NCBI GenBank assembly: GCA_022661535.1
Contig: JAKULF010000004.1
Location: forward strand, 1,240,001-1,304,000
Source of the DNA: Eutypa lata
Lineage: Eukaryota; Ascomycota; Sordariomycetes; Xylariales; Diatrypaceae
Direction of reading: 5' to 3'
DNA: 64,000 bases
In this document: piece after piece, positions 47,592 to 60,403 of the stretch
Layout: every line of letters begins with the position of its first letter
Position numbering within the stretch: position 1 is the stretch's first letter
The notes under the pieces: generated by a model
Seen by the model: the letters and a program-made list of their open reading frames with translations, nothing else
Database searches by the model: none
Told to the model about the DNA's origin: nothing
Program-made: the position numbers and the translations under genes

Positions 47592-50500
47592 AACGTAAAA
47601 TCGTGCCGAACTGGTTCCCCATCACCAATCCCGAATCGTCCGAAATTGTACCGTCACGTATGTACTGGTTGTCATGCCATGTATTGGTGGTCATACCGCA
47701 TCCGACAGATGCAGCCGATAAGATGAAAAAGACCGAGGAACTTCAATTGAGCGAGTAAGGGAAAAAAAGAAAAACCGAGTCCGAAAGAATGAAAAGTCGC
47801 AGGACTGTCGGTCCCGTTCTCGAGGGTACCATTCTTGCCAGTCGCCCATCATGTACATGTCAGTAATTAATAGATAAAAGCGATGTCCTATTTTCTAGGT
47901 TTTCTGGCTGGTCCCGGACCAGCTGGGACAGCTAAATAAAGAGCAACACGGTCGTATCTACTACTCGGCCTCTTGCCCACATATTGGCGAAACCGAGCTC
48001 TCGTCAACGTCAATTCCCATTGCTCACAATATTATGAATCCCATCCCGAACTATCCCTAATCATCCCAAGCCAACCCGCCGCCCGTCCCAAGCCATATGG
48101 CAAAGTCTTAAAGGAAGCTCTGGAGGAATAGGGAAGAGTGGAGGAGTAAATTGGGGGAGGGTGAGAGGTGTTTTCTACCTAATTACAGTTTTTGCTTTTT
48201 TTGCTTTTCCCCTTTTTCCCTATGTATACATTTCTTAATTTTTTTCTTTTTCTGGCGGTTCCTGTTAGTTATGTGTAATAAATGTTAGAAATGTACATAA
48301 GACTTTCTATTGCTGCAATAATACTCTTGCTATTTATCCCTTCGTTATCTACACAATCACTGGCTACCACCCGCCAGCTCTCTGTCATACCTGTGTACGT
48401 ATATTTATTATTATTAAGAGCTTTGAAGCCATTTACGTTTCAAGTTGGCTTTAGTAGCTAGGGGCCAATGATGCCCGCCGTTCCGTCTGCACTACATTAG
48501 CTGAGGACTTACGATAGCTTGGGCTAGAGGGTTATTCGCTGCATTGTTTCGCTACAATGCATCATTATGGAGGATCGTGTCTTCTAGTCTGCTTATCACT
48601 AGAGAACATGTTTGAACCCTTTGTGTTTGCAATGAGCATTCAACAGCTGTATAGTCCGGCGTGGGATTGCATCTCCCAATCTACAGATTTATGGATGTTC
48701 AAAGAAGACGGGCTCTTTCTAGATACTTTAGAATATAGTAGGACGCATTTAGAGCTTTAAGACACAAGGTAAGTCATAGGATACCCAGCGGACTCAGACG
48801 ATAGTACCATCAAGCTCGTCAGGTTTGCTCTCAAGAGCAAGATAGGAGATGGTATAGTATACTCTTAATTAGGATTGTTACATACCCAACATAGTGTTTT
48901 TAGAACCTGAAGTCTATTAGTTGCGTCCTGCTGAGCTAACAACTACTAGGTTTCCTATTCAAGACAAGTTGCATCGGTATAGCTATATTACACCTCTTTA
49001 GTCGATGATGTGTATTGATCTTATCTACTTGACGTCCTCAACTTGATTTGATCCTCTGGTTCTAGAGGTTGCAGTTCCCATGCTAGATAACGACATCAAC
49101 CAAGATGATAATGGCATCCTGATACTGCAAGGCACAACATGGGACTATACAGCTTGCCGCTCGGGAATGTCAGTCTCGATAGCAAAACTGTCCTTGATGT
49201 TGATTCTAATTTTTCAAGGCTTGTCCTTAATAGTAGGGAGAACTTAAGAATGGCAATAATTGATTACAATCTCCCCTGAACTTCGAGCGTGACAAGCCTA
49301 AAGCATCCTTGGTGGATCATCTCATAATTGATTCAAACGAGAAGCTTTGGGACATCTAGGTATTAAGTGCTCTCTGCCAGTTAGCTGCTGCAAGCAGGAT
49401 GCGGATATCGTAACCTTCTATTCCATCTCCTTTCTCACTTTCAACAGCGAGGATGAAGGAATCCCGAATGAATGTGAAGAAGGCGGAACGATTAGTATGA
49501 AGTTTATACTCCACTTCCCTACGTGGCGCGATTCTACCTATTAGTCAGATCCATCCCTTCTCTTCCTACTTTAACTTAAAGTCTGATGGGTAAACAGGTA
49601 GGGTAACTACTTGGTCAAGCAGGATCTTCTTCCTACTTGTAACTATTTACGTGGAGATATCTAAGTAAACTCTAGTTATTTTGTTTACGTTATAAACACA
49701 AATATTTCCCCTTCTCTTATATAAAATAACATCCATCAGAAGACATCTTCTGAGATGTCTCGTGCCATCATCATGAGAAGGACGACAAGTATACACGCAA
49801 GCAGCACCAGCGTGGGGAGTCTATCGCCAGCTGACCTCCTTCAGCCGCATTCAACAGTAGGATCAAACGTGCTATGATTGGCCTTTAATTCACAAGCGGG
49901 TGGATGGAAAGGAATAACAAAACTTGCAAAAAAAGTACAGACTACAGTGTTCCAGTCAACGCAAAGCTCCTTCCCATGTATAGAGATAAGGGCTTAGAGA
50001 AGACCGAAACATCATATCACAAACTTCCGAGATAAGTTTCTTCCGCCCTGCAAGCTTACTAAGATACCCCTCTATTATAGAATAAGGGGCCCCTAACTAT
50101 AACCCCCGCCTCTTTTCCCCCCTTTCACACTAATACTACGTATTTTTATATGTAACAACCTAATCAACCGGCTATCGCTCACAATACCCATCAAATAATC
50201 ATAATGTGTTGGTGGTATTCCTAGCCAGTTTACTCCTTGGACATACCCGAATCCTCAACAGACAATCTCGTGCTCACGAAAGTACTTAATTACCCCTATT
50301 ATACACACACAAGCCTATGAAATACACACATTCACAAGAGCATAGCATAAGACGACACAGCATAATTCAAACTTAATTCACCACCCTTCCCTGCTTACCT
50401 GCCTCACTCCCCCCTTTCCCCCTATCTACCTACCTACCTACCTACATACCCACAACCCCTTTCAGTAGAGCGCGACCCCCATATTCAGATTCCAGGGAAA

Positions 50501-51401
50501 TCCTTAAGGGCAGCCCCCACCAAGAAAAAAAAAGTATAAATAAAAGGGATAAAGCAATATTCAACCATCCATTCATTCGTTCATTCATTGTTTGCAGTAT
50601 AGTTTGGTTTGGTTTGGTTTGATTTAGTTTCGTTGATTGATTGATTGATTGGTAAGTTTGGTTTGTTTTGTTTGCACTCTCTAAAATCTTTTTCCGACGT
50701 ACTAACTAAACGTTTCGCGCGTGGGTGGGGTAGGTGGATGGATGGGTTGTGTAAAGGTTGAGGGGGATGGGGTTTGGGTTTGGGTTTGGGGATATCTTGC
50801 TTTCCTTTATCTCATCTCATGTCATCACATAGTAATTGGGCCCTCTTCTCTCCCTGTCTCCCTCTCTCGCTCCTTCTGCCTCTGCCCTTCCATCTCCGTG
50901 GTTCATTCCCCTCAATGTCATGACAGCTACTAACCTTGTTCCTTTCTTAGGCTAGCTAGCTAGCCCGGTTTCTCCCATGTATAAGAAAGGGACTAGGTAG
51001 GTAGAACAAGCGACAGACACCACATAGTCCTCCCAAATACATCCGCGTACGTGATAAAACATATATGCTGGGGGGAATAGTAAACTAGAATCGCCGTAAT
51101 AAACCCCAATCCTCCGAAATAAGCCACGTCTTACTTAGGCCATGGCTCTCCCATTCCCATTTACCTTTACCCGCTATGCCTTTAATAGGGTATCCTGCTT
51201 CCCAACACCCCAACCGGGGCATCTCTTGTACGGGTATCACCAATACCGAAGTCTGCGCCTGCTCTCGATAATGTCTGACTAGATTGGTCCAGCGTAGACA
51301 CCTCATCTCTTCATGTTTACACATAAAATTCGTACTCCGCTGTAATGGCGTCCTGTTAACAAGCCCCTCAAACTCTGCTAATTGTAACTAGGTCAAGCCC
51401 C
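47592..51401. other. 3.8-kb intergenic region; no supported gene
   Basis: Unsupported short frames at 48557, 49347, 50721 and 51085 only. 48.9-50.4 kb is mid-to-low GC without coding signal. 50.43-50.80 kb holds a cluster of simple repeats. This side adjoins the 3' end of NMD5. Confidence 0.5.
50427..50790. repeat. Cluster of simple repeats (CTAC, ATTC, TTTGG, GATT, GGGTTT)
   Basis: In order: CTAC units at about 50427-50449, CATTCATT at 50570-50589, GGTTT at 50604-50622, GATT at 50633-50651 and three TTTGGG units at about 50772-50790. Low-complexity intergenic DNA; the TTTGGG units are too few to suggest telomeric origin. Confidence 0.7.
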
Positions 51402-54400
51402 CTAGCTGGCACCGCCGTTGGGAGCAGCAGGAGACCCTTGCGGGTTTTGAGCAGCCTGAGCGGCTTGTTGAAGAGCATTCTGAGTAAGAATATCGGCCTG
51501 GTTTACAGCCCCCTGGATGATATTCTGCTCGTCTGGCGAGAGATTTTGAGCAAGGCTCTGGTAAAATGGCGGGTTTTCTTGTTGCAGTTCTATAGACAGT
51601 ACATATTAGCAATCGCCTTTTCTCAAGGTGGTATGGGTTGATGATAACTTACTCATAAGAACACCTTTGAATAGTGCATATGGCTCAATCTTATCGAGCG
51701 GCGACTCCAACAAGACATTGTCTTCGCCGAGTTCATCGTCAGAATGGTCATCCACGTCTCGGTACGAATTCTCGAGCGACCTGAACTTCTGGGCCTCTTC
51801 ATTCAAGAATTCGAGATACGCGGTACTTCCATCGCGAGCCTCCTGCTGCTCCTCCTCAACCGCGGCCTCCTCGGCATTCCAGTTGGCATCATCTTCGGCC
51901 CACTCATCCTCATCCTCATAATCATACGCATTGGGGTCAAAAGTGAAGTCGTCCTTTAGCGCCTCCTCTCGATTCTTCAAGGCATTCGGCAAAGTCTTGA
52001 AGAGCACAGTAATTCCCGACAAGAGTCTCGGCCAGCCTTGCGAGACACTTGAGGGAACCTGGTCCGCGTTTAGGCTCAATAAAGACACGATAGCAACGAT
52101 ACATAGCTTCTTGTCATGAACTCGCGAGAAATGGTCCATGTTGCCGAACCAAAGACTGAAGAACTTATTCGTCCACCCCTTGCTCTCGAGGACGGCAAGT
52201 GTTAGAAGCGGGTTGTAGTAAATAGCGTTGATAACCATCTCCATCAAGTGTATCTTATATGACTTGACCTTGACTTCTGATCCATTCAGCACAATCATGG
52301 CCATGGTTACGAATCCGGTGACGCATTGATCGATGTGGCCACGCAGGCTGAGCATCATAGCCTCAGCCAGCTTGCATGCACAGATACGGTCCACACCTCC
52401 CACCTTAGGGTCCTGGAACATATCATGCACCATGCCGTATAAGGCCTGGACATACTCCGGCTTCTGAATGAGATGGCCGGCACCAAACTGGACAAAGTTG
52501 TCGAGGGCAGGGAGCATATCCTCGAGGTACAACTCAGCTCCAGATTTGAAAGTTGCGTGAATGAGCTCGAAGGCTTGCCACATGGTAGCAGAGATACTCT
52601 TGGCAGCAAATGTGCAACTGTCAATGATCTCAAAGACCTCGTTATACAGATCTAAGTCGAGTTCTAAACGTCAGCATGACCCTAGGAAAAAGTGCAAATC
52701 GTCGCTTACCATAGAGCTTGTTTTCCAAGGTTACTTGGATGACGGGCATGAGAACAGCTTCGATATGCAACAGAACATCGGGGGTATTCTCCAAAGTAAG
52801 AATGAGAGTTCCAATGGTCTGAAGCACACCCAACGCCGTTATGCTCTTATCATCCAAATAATCACCGTAGTCCCCATCATCACCCGCCCGAGCTTCGTTC
52901 TTATCCAACAATTCGCGCACAATGCGTAGGTACGTGTCTCTTAGCTGTTCGCTGAGGGCAACGGCGAAGGGCGTAAGCTCTGTAGCAAACACTTCCACGA
53001 AGTCCTCCATGACATTGGCAAGAGCGTCAATATCGCATTCATTGGCCAATTTCAACAGCTGTTGCATGATAGTAGGGATGCTCTGCTGCATGCTGATCCG
53101 GATAGCATCATGTCTGATCAGGGGCTGTAGAGCCAGGGCTGCCGTGACTCGGACGGGGAGATCTGTGTCGGCCATACAATCCAGGATATGCCTATATATC
53201 ACGAGAAGGTTGTTCTGATCCTTGAAATTCAGTTGCTCGAATTTCTCGATGGTGTCGCAAGCGCGGGCTCGAAGGTAACCCTGGGTGCTCTTGAAGTCTG
53301 GGAAGACATAGCGGACGAGGAAATACTCGACTTGGTCGGCGATAGGGCTCTTCTTTCCGAGAAGAACCGGCGCCAAGGTACCAATCATCCTTAGAGCTCC
53401 CTCTTTCGCAATATGGTTCTTCTTGTCTTCGGGAGCCTGCTCATGGTCGTTTACGACACTGTTGATGAACCCAAGAAGCTCGAAAGTCTGCTTTCTCCGA
53501 ACCTTGGTCAAAGTAACTAGAAAGTTAGTGGCAGCAACATCAGGAGCCGAAACTTCCTCGTAGAAATTAAGCCTCCGATGCAGGTATTCCTCGGGCTCGT
53601 CCTGAAACTTCTCAACATCTTCCTCGCTAAGACAGAGCACCGGGAAGACTAGATGGGTGACAAGGTTGGTAAGGTGTGGCTTGAGATGGTTCCACATCGA
53701 CTTCGGACGGCAGCATTCGTCGAGGAAAACAAGCGTGTATGATAGACACGGCTTGCTGAGCCACGACGTCTTTGAAACCCATTTCTCGATTTCTGCGAGG
53801 TAGTGCTTAAGGATCTCGGGGGCAATAGTAGTCTCGAAGTCCTTGGCATACTGCACGGCTTCATTATCTTTAGTAGTGACAGCAGTAGGGTTACCGTGTC
53901 TTCACATGTGTTAGTACAAAGTTTGCATGACCGGAATATTCAGGGGTTGGGCAAAGGGTTCTGTCTTCGCTCACCTAATCCACAGCCTGTTAAGATTAAA
54001 GTATGCCCATTTCTTAGCTTTCCACCAATGATGGCGCTCCCTCTCGTCAATGTCATCAAGCATGGCCGATGCTGGCATAGACTTGGAAACGGTATTTAAA
54101 AAGATGGTACACCAGCCAATGTTAACCTGGTGCTGGCGCAGAAAGCTTTGCAGTTCGAGCTAGGAGGATCGTTAGCGACCAAAGCTACCGGTAAGAAACG
54201 ACGTTCCGGCCGTGGATGGAGACATACCCATGTGGCATGCTTGTAGGCCTTCAAGGCGATATGCAGCATCTCTCCAGCCTCGTCGCTTTCCTGGTTGACC
54301 AGCTCATTACATATTTGTAGCAGTCTCGGGAAGCTCGCCTCGACAACCTTATCGAACTCGACCCTCCCATTATCTTGAGCGCCCTTAAATCGAAACGCGC

Positions 54401-55208
54401 GGCATGTGACAAGGAGACATTGCAAGCCGGCTAGAACGGAGGGCGGATCGTTCGCATGTAACAAGCGTAGAGTAACGTCCATAAAACTCGGCCATTTCCC
54501 GGGGAAGTCAAAATGGAGAATCCGCTGGATCATCTGCAGGAGTTGTTGTCTCGCCGGGCCATGGGATTGGGCCAATATGGGAAGTATACGATCGCGGAAG
54601 CGTTCCTTTTCATCTTCGGCTATCAAGGGTTCGTCCGGATAATGGTCGGTCTTGGACCAGCCGCGACTCGTTCTGTTCTTGAGATAGATGACGGCTATAG
54701 AGAAAAGTTGGGTTGAGTCAGCAAGGCACGCCACGGATAGATTAGGGAAAGAGGTTAGGTGACGACGTATATGGAAAAGCTTTTTAGGTGATAGGCGGAT
54801 GCGAAGACAGATTGGTTTAGATCAGAGGGGAGGCCAGATAACAAACAGAACGGAAGGTTGTCGGCGATGGGGAAGGGGGGAAAACACATACTTGATAGCC
54901 GCACGGAATCGTCAGCCTCGGCTGTCAGGATGTCAAGAAGTACGTCAACAAAACCTGCATGCCCCTCGGCCTGTTTACATTCAAGAATCAAGTTAGCTTA
55001 GAGACTCCCCACGTTCTAATGCAGTTCGTTCCTATGGAAACATTATAGATTGTTTGCTCCGAAGAGCAGAAAACGGCGTTTAAAAAAAGGACAAAGTAGA
55101 TAAGAAAGGCAGGCATACACTCTTGAGCTCAAGCTCGGCCTGCCGTCGCACGTTCGCGTCAGCCGACAAGGTGCCGACAATGCGACTGCGAATAGCTTCG
55201 GCATTCAT
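51402..55208 (-). CDS. NMD5: Importin-beta family karyopherin (NMD5/SXM1, importin-7/8 type)
   Basis: Seven exons on the minus strand: 55208-55119, 54970-54892, 54694-54228, 54159-53975, 53899-52710, 52663-51653 and 51589-51402. Sum 3210 nt, 1069 residues, close to yeast Nmd5 (about 1050). All introns are GT-AG, 46-197 nt or so. The N-terminus (M-N-A-E-A-I-R-S-R-I-V-G-T-L-S-A-D, then V-R-L-S-T-V-I-Y-L-K-N) is the RanGTP-binding importin-N domain; the body is helical repeats with W-A-Y-F-N-L-N-R-L-W. Residues about 915-945 form the acidic loop (D-Y-E-D-E-D-E-W) characteristic of Nmd5/Sxm1/importin-7. The tail is Ala/Gln-rich. The protein carries cargo such as TFIIS, Hog1 and ribosomal or La proteins into the nucleus. 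No lesion seen; this is ordinary housekeeping sequence to the right of the accessory island. Confidence 0.95.
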
Positions 55209-58206
55209 CTTTTTGGCACTTCTTTTCCCTTTTTTATCAACCGATCAATCGTATCATAGATGACGTCCTCGACGAACCGGAAGTCGAAGGGAAACCCGTA
55301 TAATCAGAGACGTGAGTTACGATACGAAAGGAAAGGGGATAGGAAAATAGAAGAAAATCGGGCGTGGGGGAGGGGGGAATGAAACAGCATGTACCCGTCG
55401 ACTTAATGTCAAAAGTCGAGACGAGTTTTAATAAATAAAAAGAGAGGATATAGAAAAACACCTAACGAAGATGTTCTTGTTTTTTCCCCTCGAAGCAGAA
55501 ACTAGAATAATGAAATTCTTGTCGTAGACAATAACGTGGTATGTAGTTAGTAATTGTGGTACTTAGTCGTAGCAAATGTTGTTATTGTTGTTGTTTGGGG
55601 TTCGTCGACGACTCTGTGCGTCGCTCAAGAGTGCGATTGATTCGTGTGGCTTGCCGTGTTGTGCTGTGTTGTGTGGGCAAGTCGTCAGTCAGTCAGGTCG
55701 TGTACGAATACTTTGATAAAAAAATTATTATGGCGAAATCCTTACTAACAAAACCAGCTGCCAGGCCTGACTGAATGGCGGGGCAGAAGAGTCTTTACCT
55801 AATTAGATTCAAATTACATGCCACATCCTCCACTACAGGTATGTAGCTATCACATTAGCAGGGTTATTAGCTTATGTAGGCTAGGTATGTACCTATGTAG
55901 GTATGCTGGTAGGTAGCTGTTAGGTATGTATTTCACCTAAATAGCTGCTCACATACAGGCTAGTAGGTCAGCTAGGTACCTAAATGTCATGTCATTATGC
56001 CACTGCACTTAATTCTGTGGGTACATAAAAGAACCCTTAGGATAAGAACATCAGTCAATAATAGGTAGGTAGTAGTGGGGAGGGGTTTCCTCTCCGTGGG
56101 TACAATGCAGATGACATACAATCTATGATGCCCTTTTTATTTTTATCCTGCTACCTACATACATCAAGGTAGGTACATAAGTATCAACCCTTTTACGTCT
56201 CGTTTCTAATTGGTATGTATAAAGGCACATACGACATAACTAAAGGGCTGGCTGTTATATGTAATATGAAGGGACTGAGGGGCTGTACACGCACATACAT
56301 GTATGTAATGTGTATGTGCAGCCGCTATCTACGAAGTACAGAAGGGACAATAGGGCATAATAGTGTGTGTGTATGTATGTAGTTATGTGTGTACGTACCT
56401 CAACTAATGTGTGCACAACATTGAATGTCCAGTAGTTATGCTGAGCATTGAATGATGATGTGTACCTGAACATAATACCAAACTCAGGGAATGTGGTTTA
56501 AAGTACCGGGTATCCCATATACTCCGGAATACGAAAGGATTCGATTCTTTGTAAGCTAGCCAGGCCAATTTCCAATCATTCATTATTCATTAACCATAGA
56601 CCGTAAACCCATCATGGTCTATCGTATAACTAGAGGCGGTGTACTAGAGTTATACATATGTCAACGTGACGACTGTCTATGTATGTAGGCTCCTCCCTGC
56701 ATCCATGCTGTGTAGTAGTTATGTATGTAGTAACTCGTGGTAAAACATAGAATGCACTCGTCGACTAATAGGAATCAGCCGCCGAATGCAACTCGGGGCT
56801 CCTTGAGAGGCTCGTTGGGAATCCAGAGAAGCTACCTACCTAGGGTGCAGTGTAAGGGCATGGCATGGCCGTTGTTGCATTAGGGATTCGACAGGTCGGT
56901 CGGTTGGTCCTTCTGGTACATATACGTCACATTACATACATCATACCTCAGCACCTCAGCATTGATTCCTAGGAGGTCTGTGATAGGTAACTTTGTAAGC
57001 TGCAGTGGATTCCATGGCATGTTGAAGAATTAAGAAGCGCAACCTTAACTATGTGATGAAGAAGAACACACTAAAGAATAGATATCACATATTGCACATA
57101 TAATAATAGTAAACTCCAGTTTACTTGAATTCAACAGAAACCCCATCTTCACGGGTAGTTATTCCGGACCCTTCGAGACCGAGACTGTTGGTAGGAAAAA
57201 ATTAATTAATTGCCTATAATCTTGCGGTGGGTGGGTACGAAGTGTGCTCTAGAGGCCTCTAGATAGCTGATAGATAAACGAATGGATGTATGTATGGCAT
57301 TTATTAAAGGGTAAAGAGGTAAGCTATGCTGGTTCATGTCAGCTACAGGCGGCAATTAGATGCTTGTTAACAGACAGATAATATATTCTAAATCAATTCA
57401 TTGCTCGGTGAATAAATGTAAAGTAACATTGTTCAGGAACAGCTGAGTGGTGCTTCGACGACTCAAAGGAATCCTCCTTATATGCGCGAACTTATATACA
57501 GGATGTAAGGCCGGAGATAGAATCCCACCAGGCACTATGTATGCCTTCCTTCCCCTTCTACGAGGTAGCATTGAATATAGTGAAGTCGGAAGAGAACATC
57601 TCCATTTCTCCGCCCGCTCGTTGGTATCGGCGATTAATCTCCAGGTGGCGTCAGGGATCAAAAGTTATCGATCGCGACCTAATGCTAGGTACTTTCCCTG
57701 ATGTTTCACCACAGAAAGATATCGTAATTCCAGCTCCATGAGTTCACTGGATAATATAGCACGTGGGAAAGTATGCGTGTGTGTCCCGTTCCATCTAACT
57801 AACGATGCAGCATGATGAGTGATCGATCAGGGGTGAAGTACGATGTTCAACCGTTCTCGATTTCTCGGCTCCTACCTAACGTATACCTATAGTAATGAGA
57901 TCTACCGGTTAATTTGATAATCATGTACAAATGCTTAGATCAATTGAAAGTCATACATGAGATGGAATATTCCGATAACGATAGCTACCTAGGTACTTAC
58001 CTATGATAGGAGATAAAGCTGATACACAATCGCGACAAGCAGGATTTCAACCCCGCCATATGCATACCCACCCTATTTACGTATGTACGAAGTACCGCCC
58101 TAAGGAACAGAACACCCCCGGCACGGCAGCATGCTTGATGGTGGTGGTGGCTAGCTGAACATCAAGGGTCCGGGCTCGAGGGACAGACAGCCCGACAACG
58201 TGGGGA

Positions 58207-58226
58207 ATCCATCCATCCATCCATCG
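58207..58226. repeat. ATCC tetranucleotide repeat
   Basis: About four ATCC units in tandem. Confidence 0.7.
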
Positions 58227-59060
58227 TCGACGACGATCATGGAGAGCCTCAATCAAGCCCGATAAAAGACTAAACATCATACCGTGCGCAGCAGATATCA
58301 AGACTATAACTTACTTATATAAAGAGAACGCCGGAAAAGTCCATTTGCATGCGAAAGTACCCCTATTGCTCGAGATCAAACGTATCGACCTCCCTATAGA
58401 ATAAACAGCAATACGACCTCTTAAATAACTGCGTCATGTTCCAGCCACAGCTGCAGCCAATGTGTCGTCCTTTTAAGTAATGGGTAATTCAGCCGAGGGC
58501 GCCTGCCAGGCTGCAATAGCACATGTTTCAACATGACAGACACTCTCGCGCGGGTATTGGTGTCAATGCATTGAATAAGTGTGAGAGGTCAGAGTGCTCT
58601 CAGGACCCCGTGACTTACAAAGTGGTTCGTAGCCGTGGTGGCTGTATCTACAAAGTCCATCACGGTCCATCTTCTCAACCCCTTTCTACGAAGTTCAGCG
58701 AAACGCCTCCCCCTCAAAGATTAGGGCATAACTATGTCTCTCGACGCAACCTACCTATCTAGAGACACACAAAAGAGGCTACCTAGCTAATCTTCGGAAG
58801 CACACCCTTCCCCGGGAAAGCTTCCCGGACAAACAATCAATCCACCAACCGATCGATGCGCCAAACAGCGTGAGACATGCGGCTGAGCAAATATTCCGGG
58901 CTGCCCAGATTATGTAGAACACCATTCCTTCCTACCACTTCTGCCCTGTTAATTTGAAACTAATAAATCCCCGAGGGAACTTCCATGTTGTATTGTGCGT
59001 CTATTCCAACGATTGGGGTAACGAGACAGGTAGGTATTACGACATGATCAAAGCGCTAGT

Positions 59061-59085
59061 AGTATGTATGTATGTATGTGTGTGC
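59061..59085. repeat. TATG/TG microsatellite
   Basis: TATG units passing into TG units in intergenic DNA. Confidence 0.7.
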
Positions 59086-60372
59086 ATATAACAGAGAGCG
59101 AAAGGTCCCCCTTGTGTCTCTGCATTGTATTGCGGTGGTGGTACAACTAACTTAAGTACTTATAAAGATGCAGGAAGGCTTGCGAGACCGTTCCGTACGT
59201 ACGTAATGTAATTATGACGATGGATGGAATGTTCCTGTGTACTTGGGTAGATATGAAGAAAGACCCGAGGATATGTTGAACTCTCCCGGCTACAGGTGCA
59301 TATGTGAGCCTACATAGGTTGGTGTTACTTGGTGTTGAACTTATGCTAGGAAGCGTGTTTCCAAGTTCACATGATAACTTCATCGCACCGACGTCGTACG
59401 GGAGATCCCCCAATCATGCTTCGTATCAGATGCTTCACAACTGGTTGCTGAGTGGTAGGTATCCCTATGTTCGAGTGCTCAAGTCCTCTTAGGACGCGTA
59501 ATCCATTTCAGCAACTACATAGTAAAAGGTACTCATATTCAGTCTTCCCAGAAAAAGTCCCATAGTGCCATATATTCACCAACCCCTTTCTTTTGAAATA
59601 CATTGGACTAAGTTTGCGTTACGACATTTTTTGGTCATTGACTGTGTGACCTCAGCTTCGCGAACGTCAAGTCTGCGCATAGATGAGGGTGAATAAAACG
59701 AGGGGCGAACAAGCGTAGGTGTTGCTCACTATGATCCGATAGCGTAATAGGGGATAACACCCCGTTCAATTGTTTTGTATATCTAGGTAAATACGTGAGT
59801 AGGTAGGTATGTGGAATTTTGCTACGTGTTGTACAAATATCAGTGAACTACCTACTTAAGTAGTCAGTCATCCACGACATCAGCTTAGCCCAAGGCTCCA
59901 ATGCAAATGAGCAAGTGAGTAGTCGGGTAAGGAGAGCACTTCCCTTACGCACATTGGATAATAGAGAGAAAACAGGAAGGCCAGAAGAGGAGTCTGGACA
60001 CCAGGAACATGAGACAAAAGAACCGTAATGAATTGATCAATCACCCTTCTTCTGTTCCAACCAATTCATCCGTCACCCTCCCGCCCTCTTTCCTCAGGAT
60101 AATTGATGATACAATGCTCTTTCTGAAACTGCTAGTAGTGACTTGTTTGATGGTTAATGATATCAACTAAATCTAGTAAGAGACATCTTAAATGAACACT
60201 ACTCCGGCCTAGAAGAGTGCCCCCTAGTAGAGTGACATCTACATGTTCACAATATAGCATCACTGAAACACTCATCGTAGATCCATCCATACATTCATTA
60301 ATTAGCCGTGTTCTTCACACGATTGAGTAGCCACAGGTAGTTCTGGCTACCTATTAATGTCCTCTTCCGCCC

Positions 60373-60403
60373 AAGTCCAGTCCAGTCCAGTCCAGTCCAA
60401 TCC
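60373..60403. repeat. AGTCC pentanucleotide repeat
   Basis: Five perfect AGTCC units then a variant AATCC. A related CCTGC-rich run lies near 60550-60572. Confidence 0.85.

Noticed and set aside
50772..50790. TTTGGG units resembling a telomere-like repeat
   Set aside because: Only three units, in a stretch with several other simple repeats and with ordinary genes on both sides.
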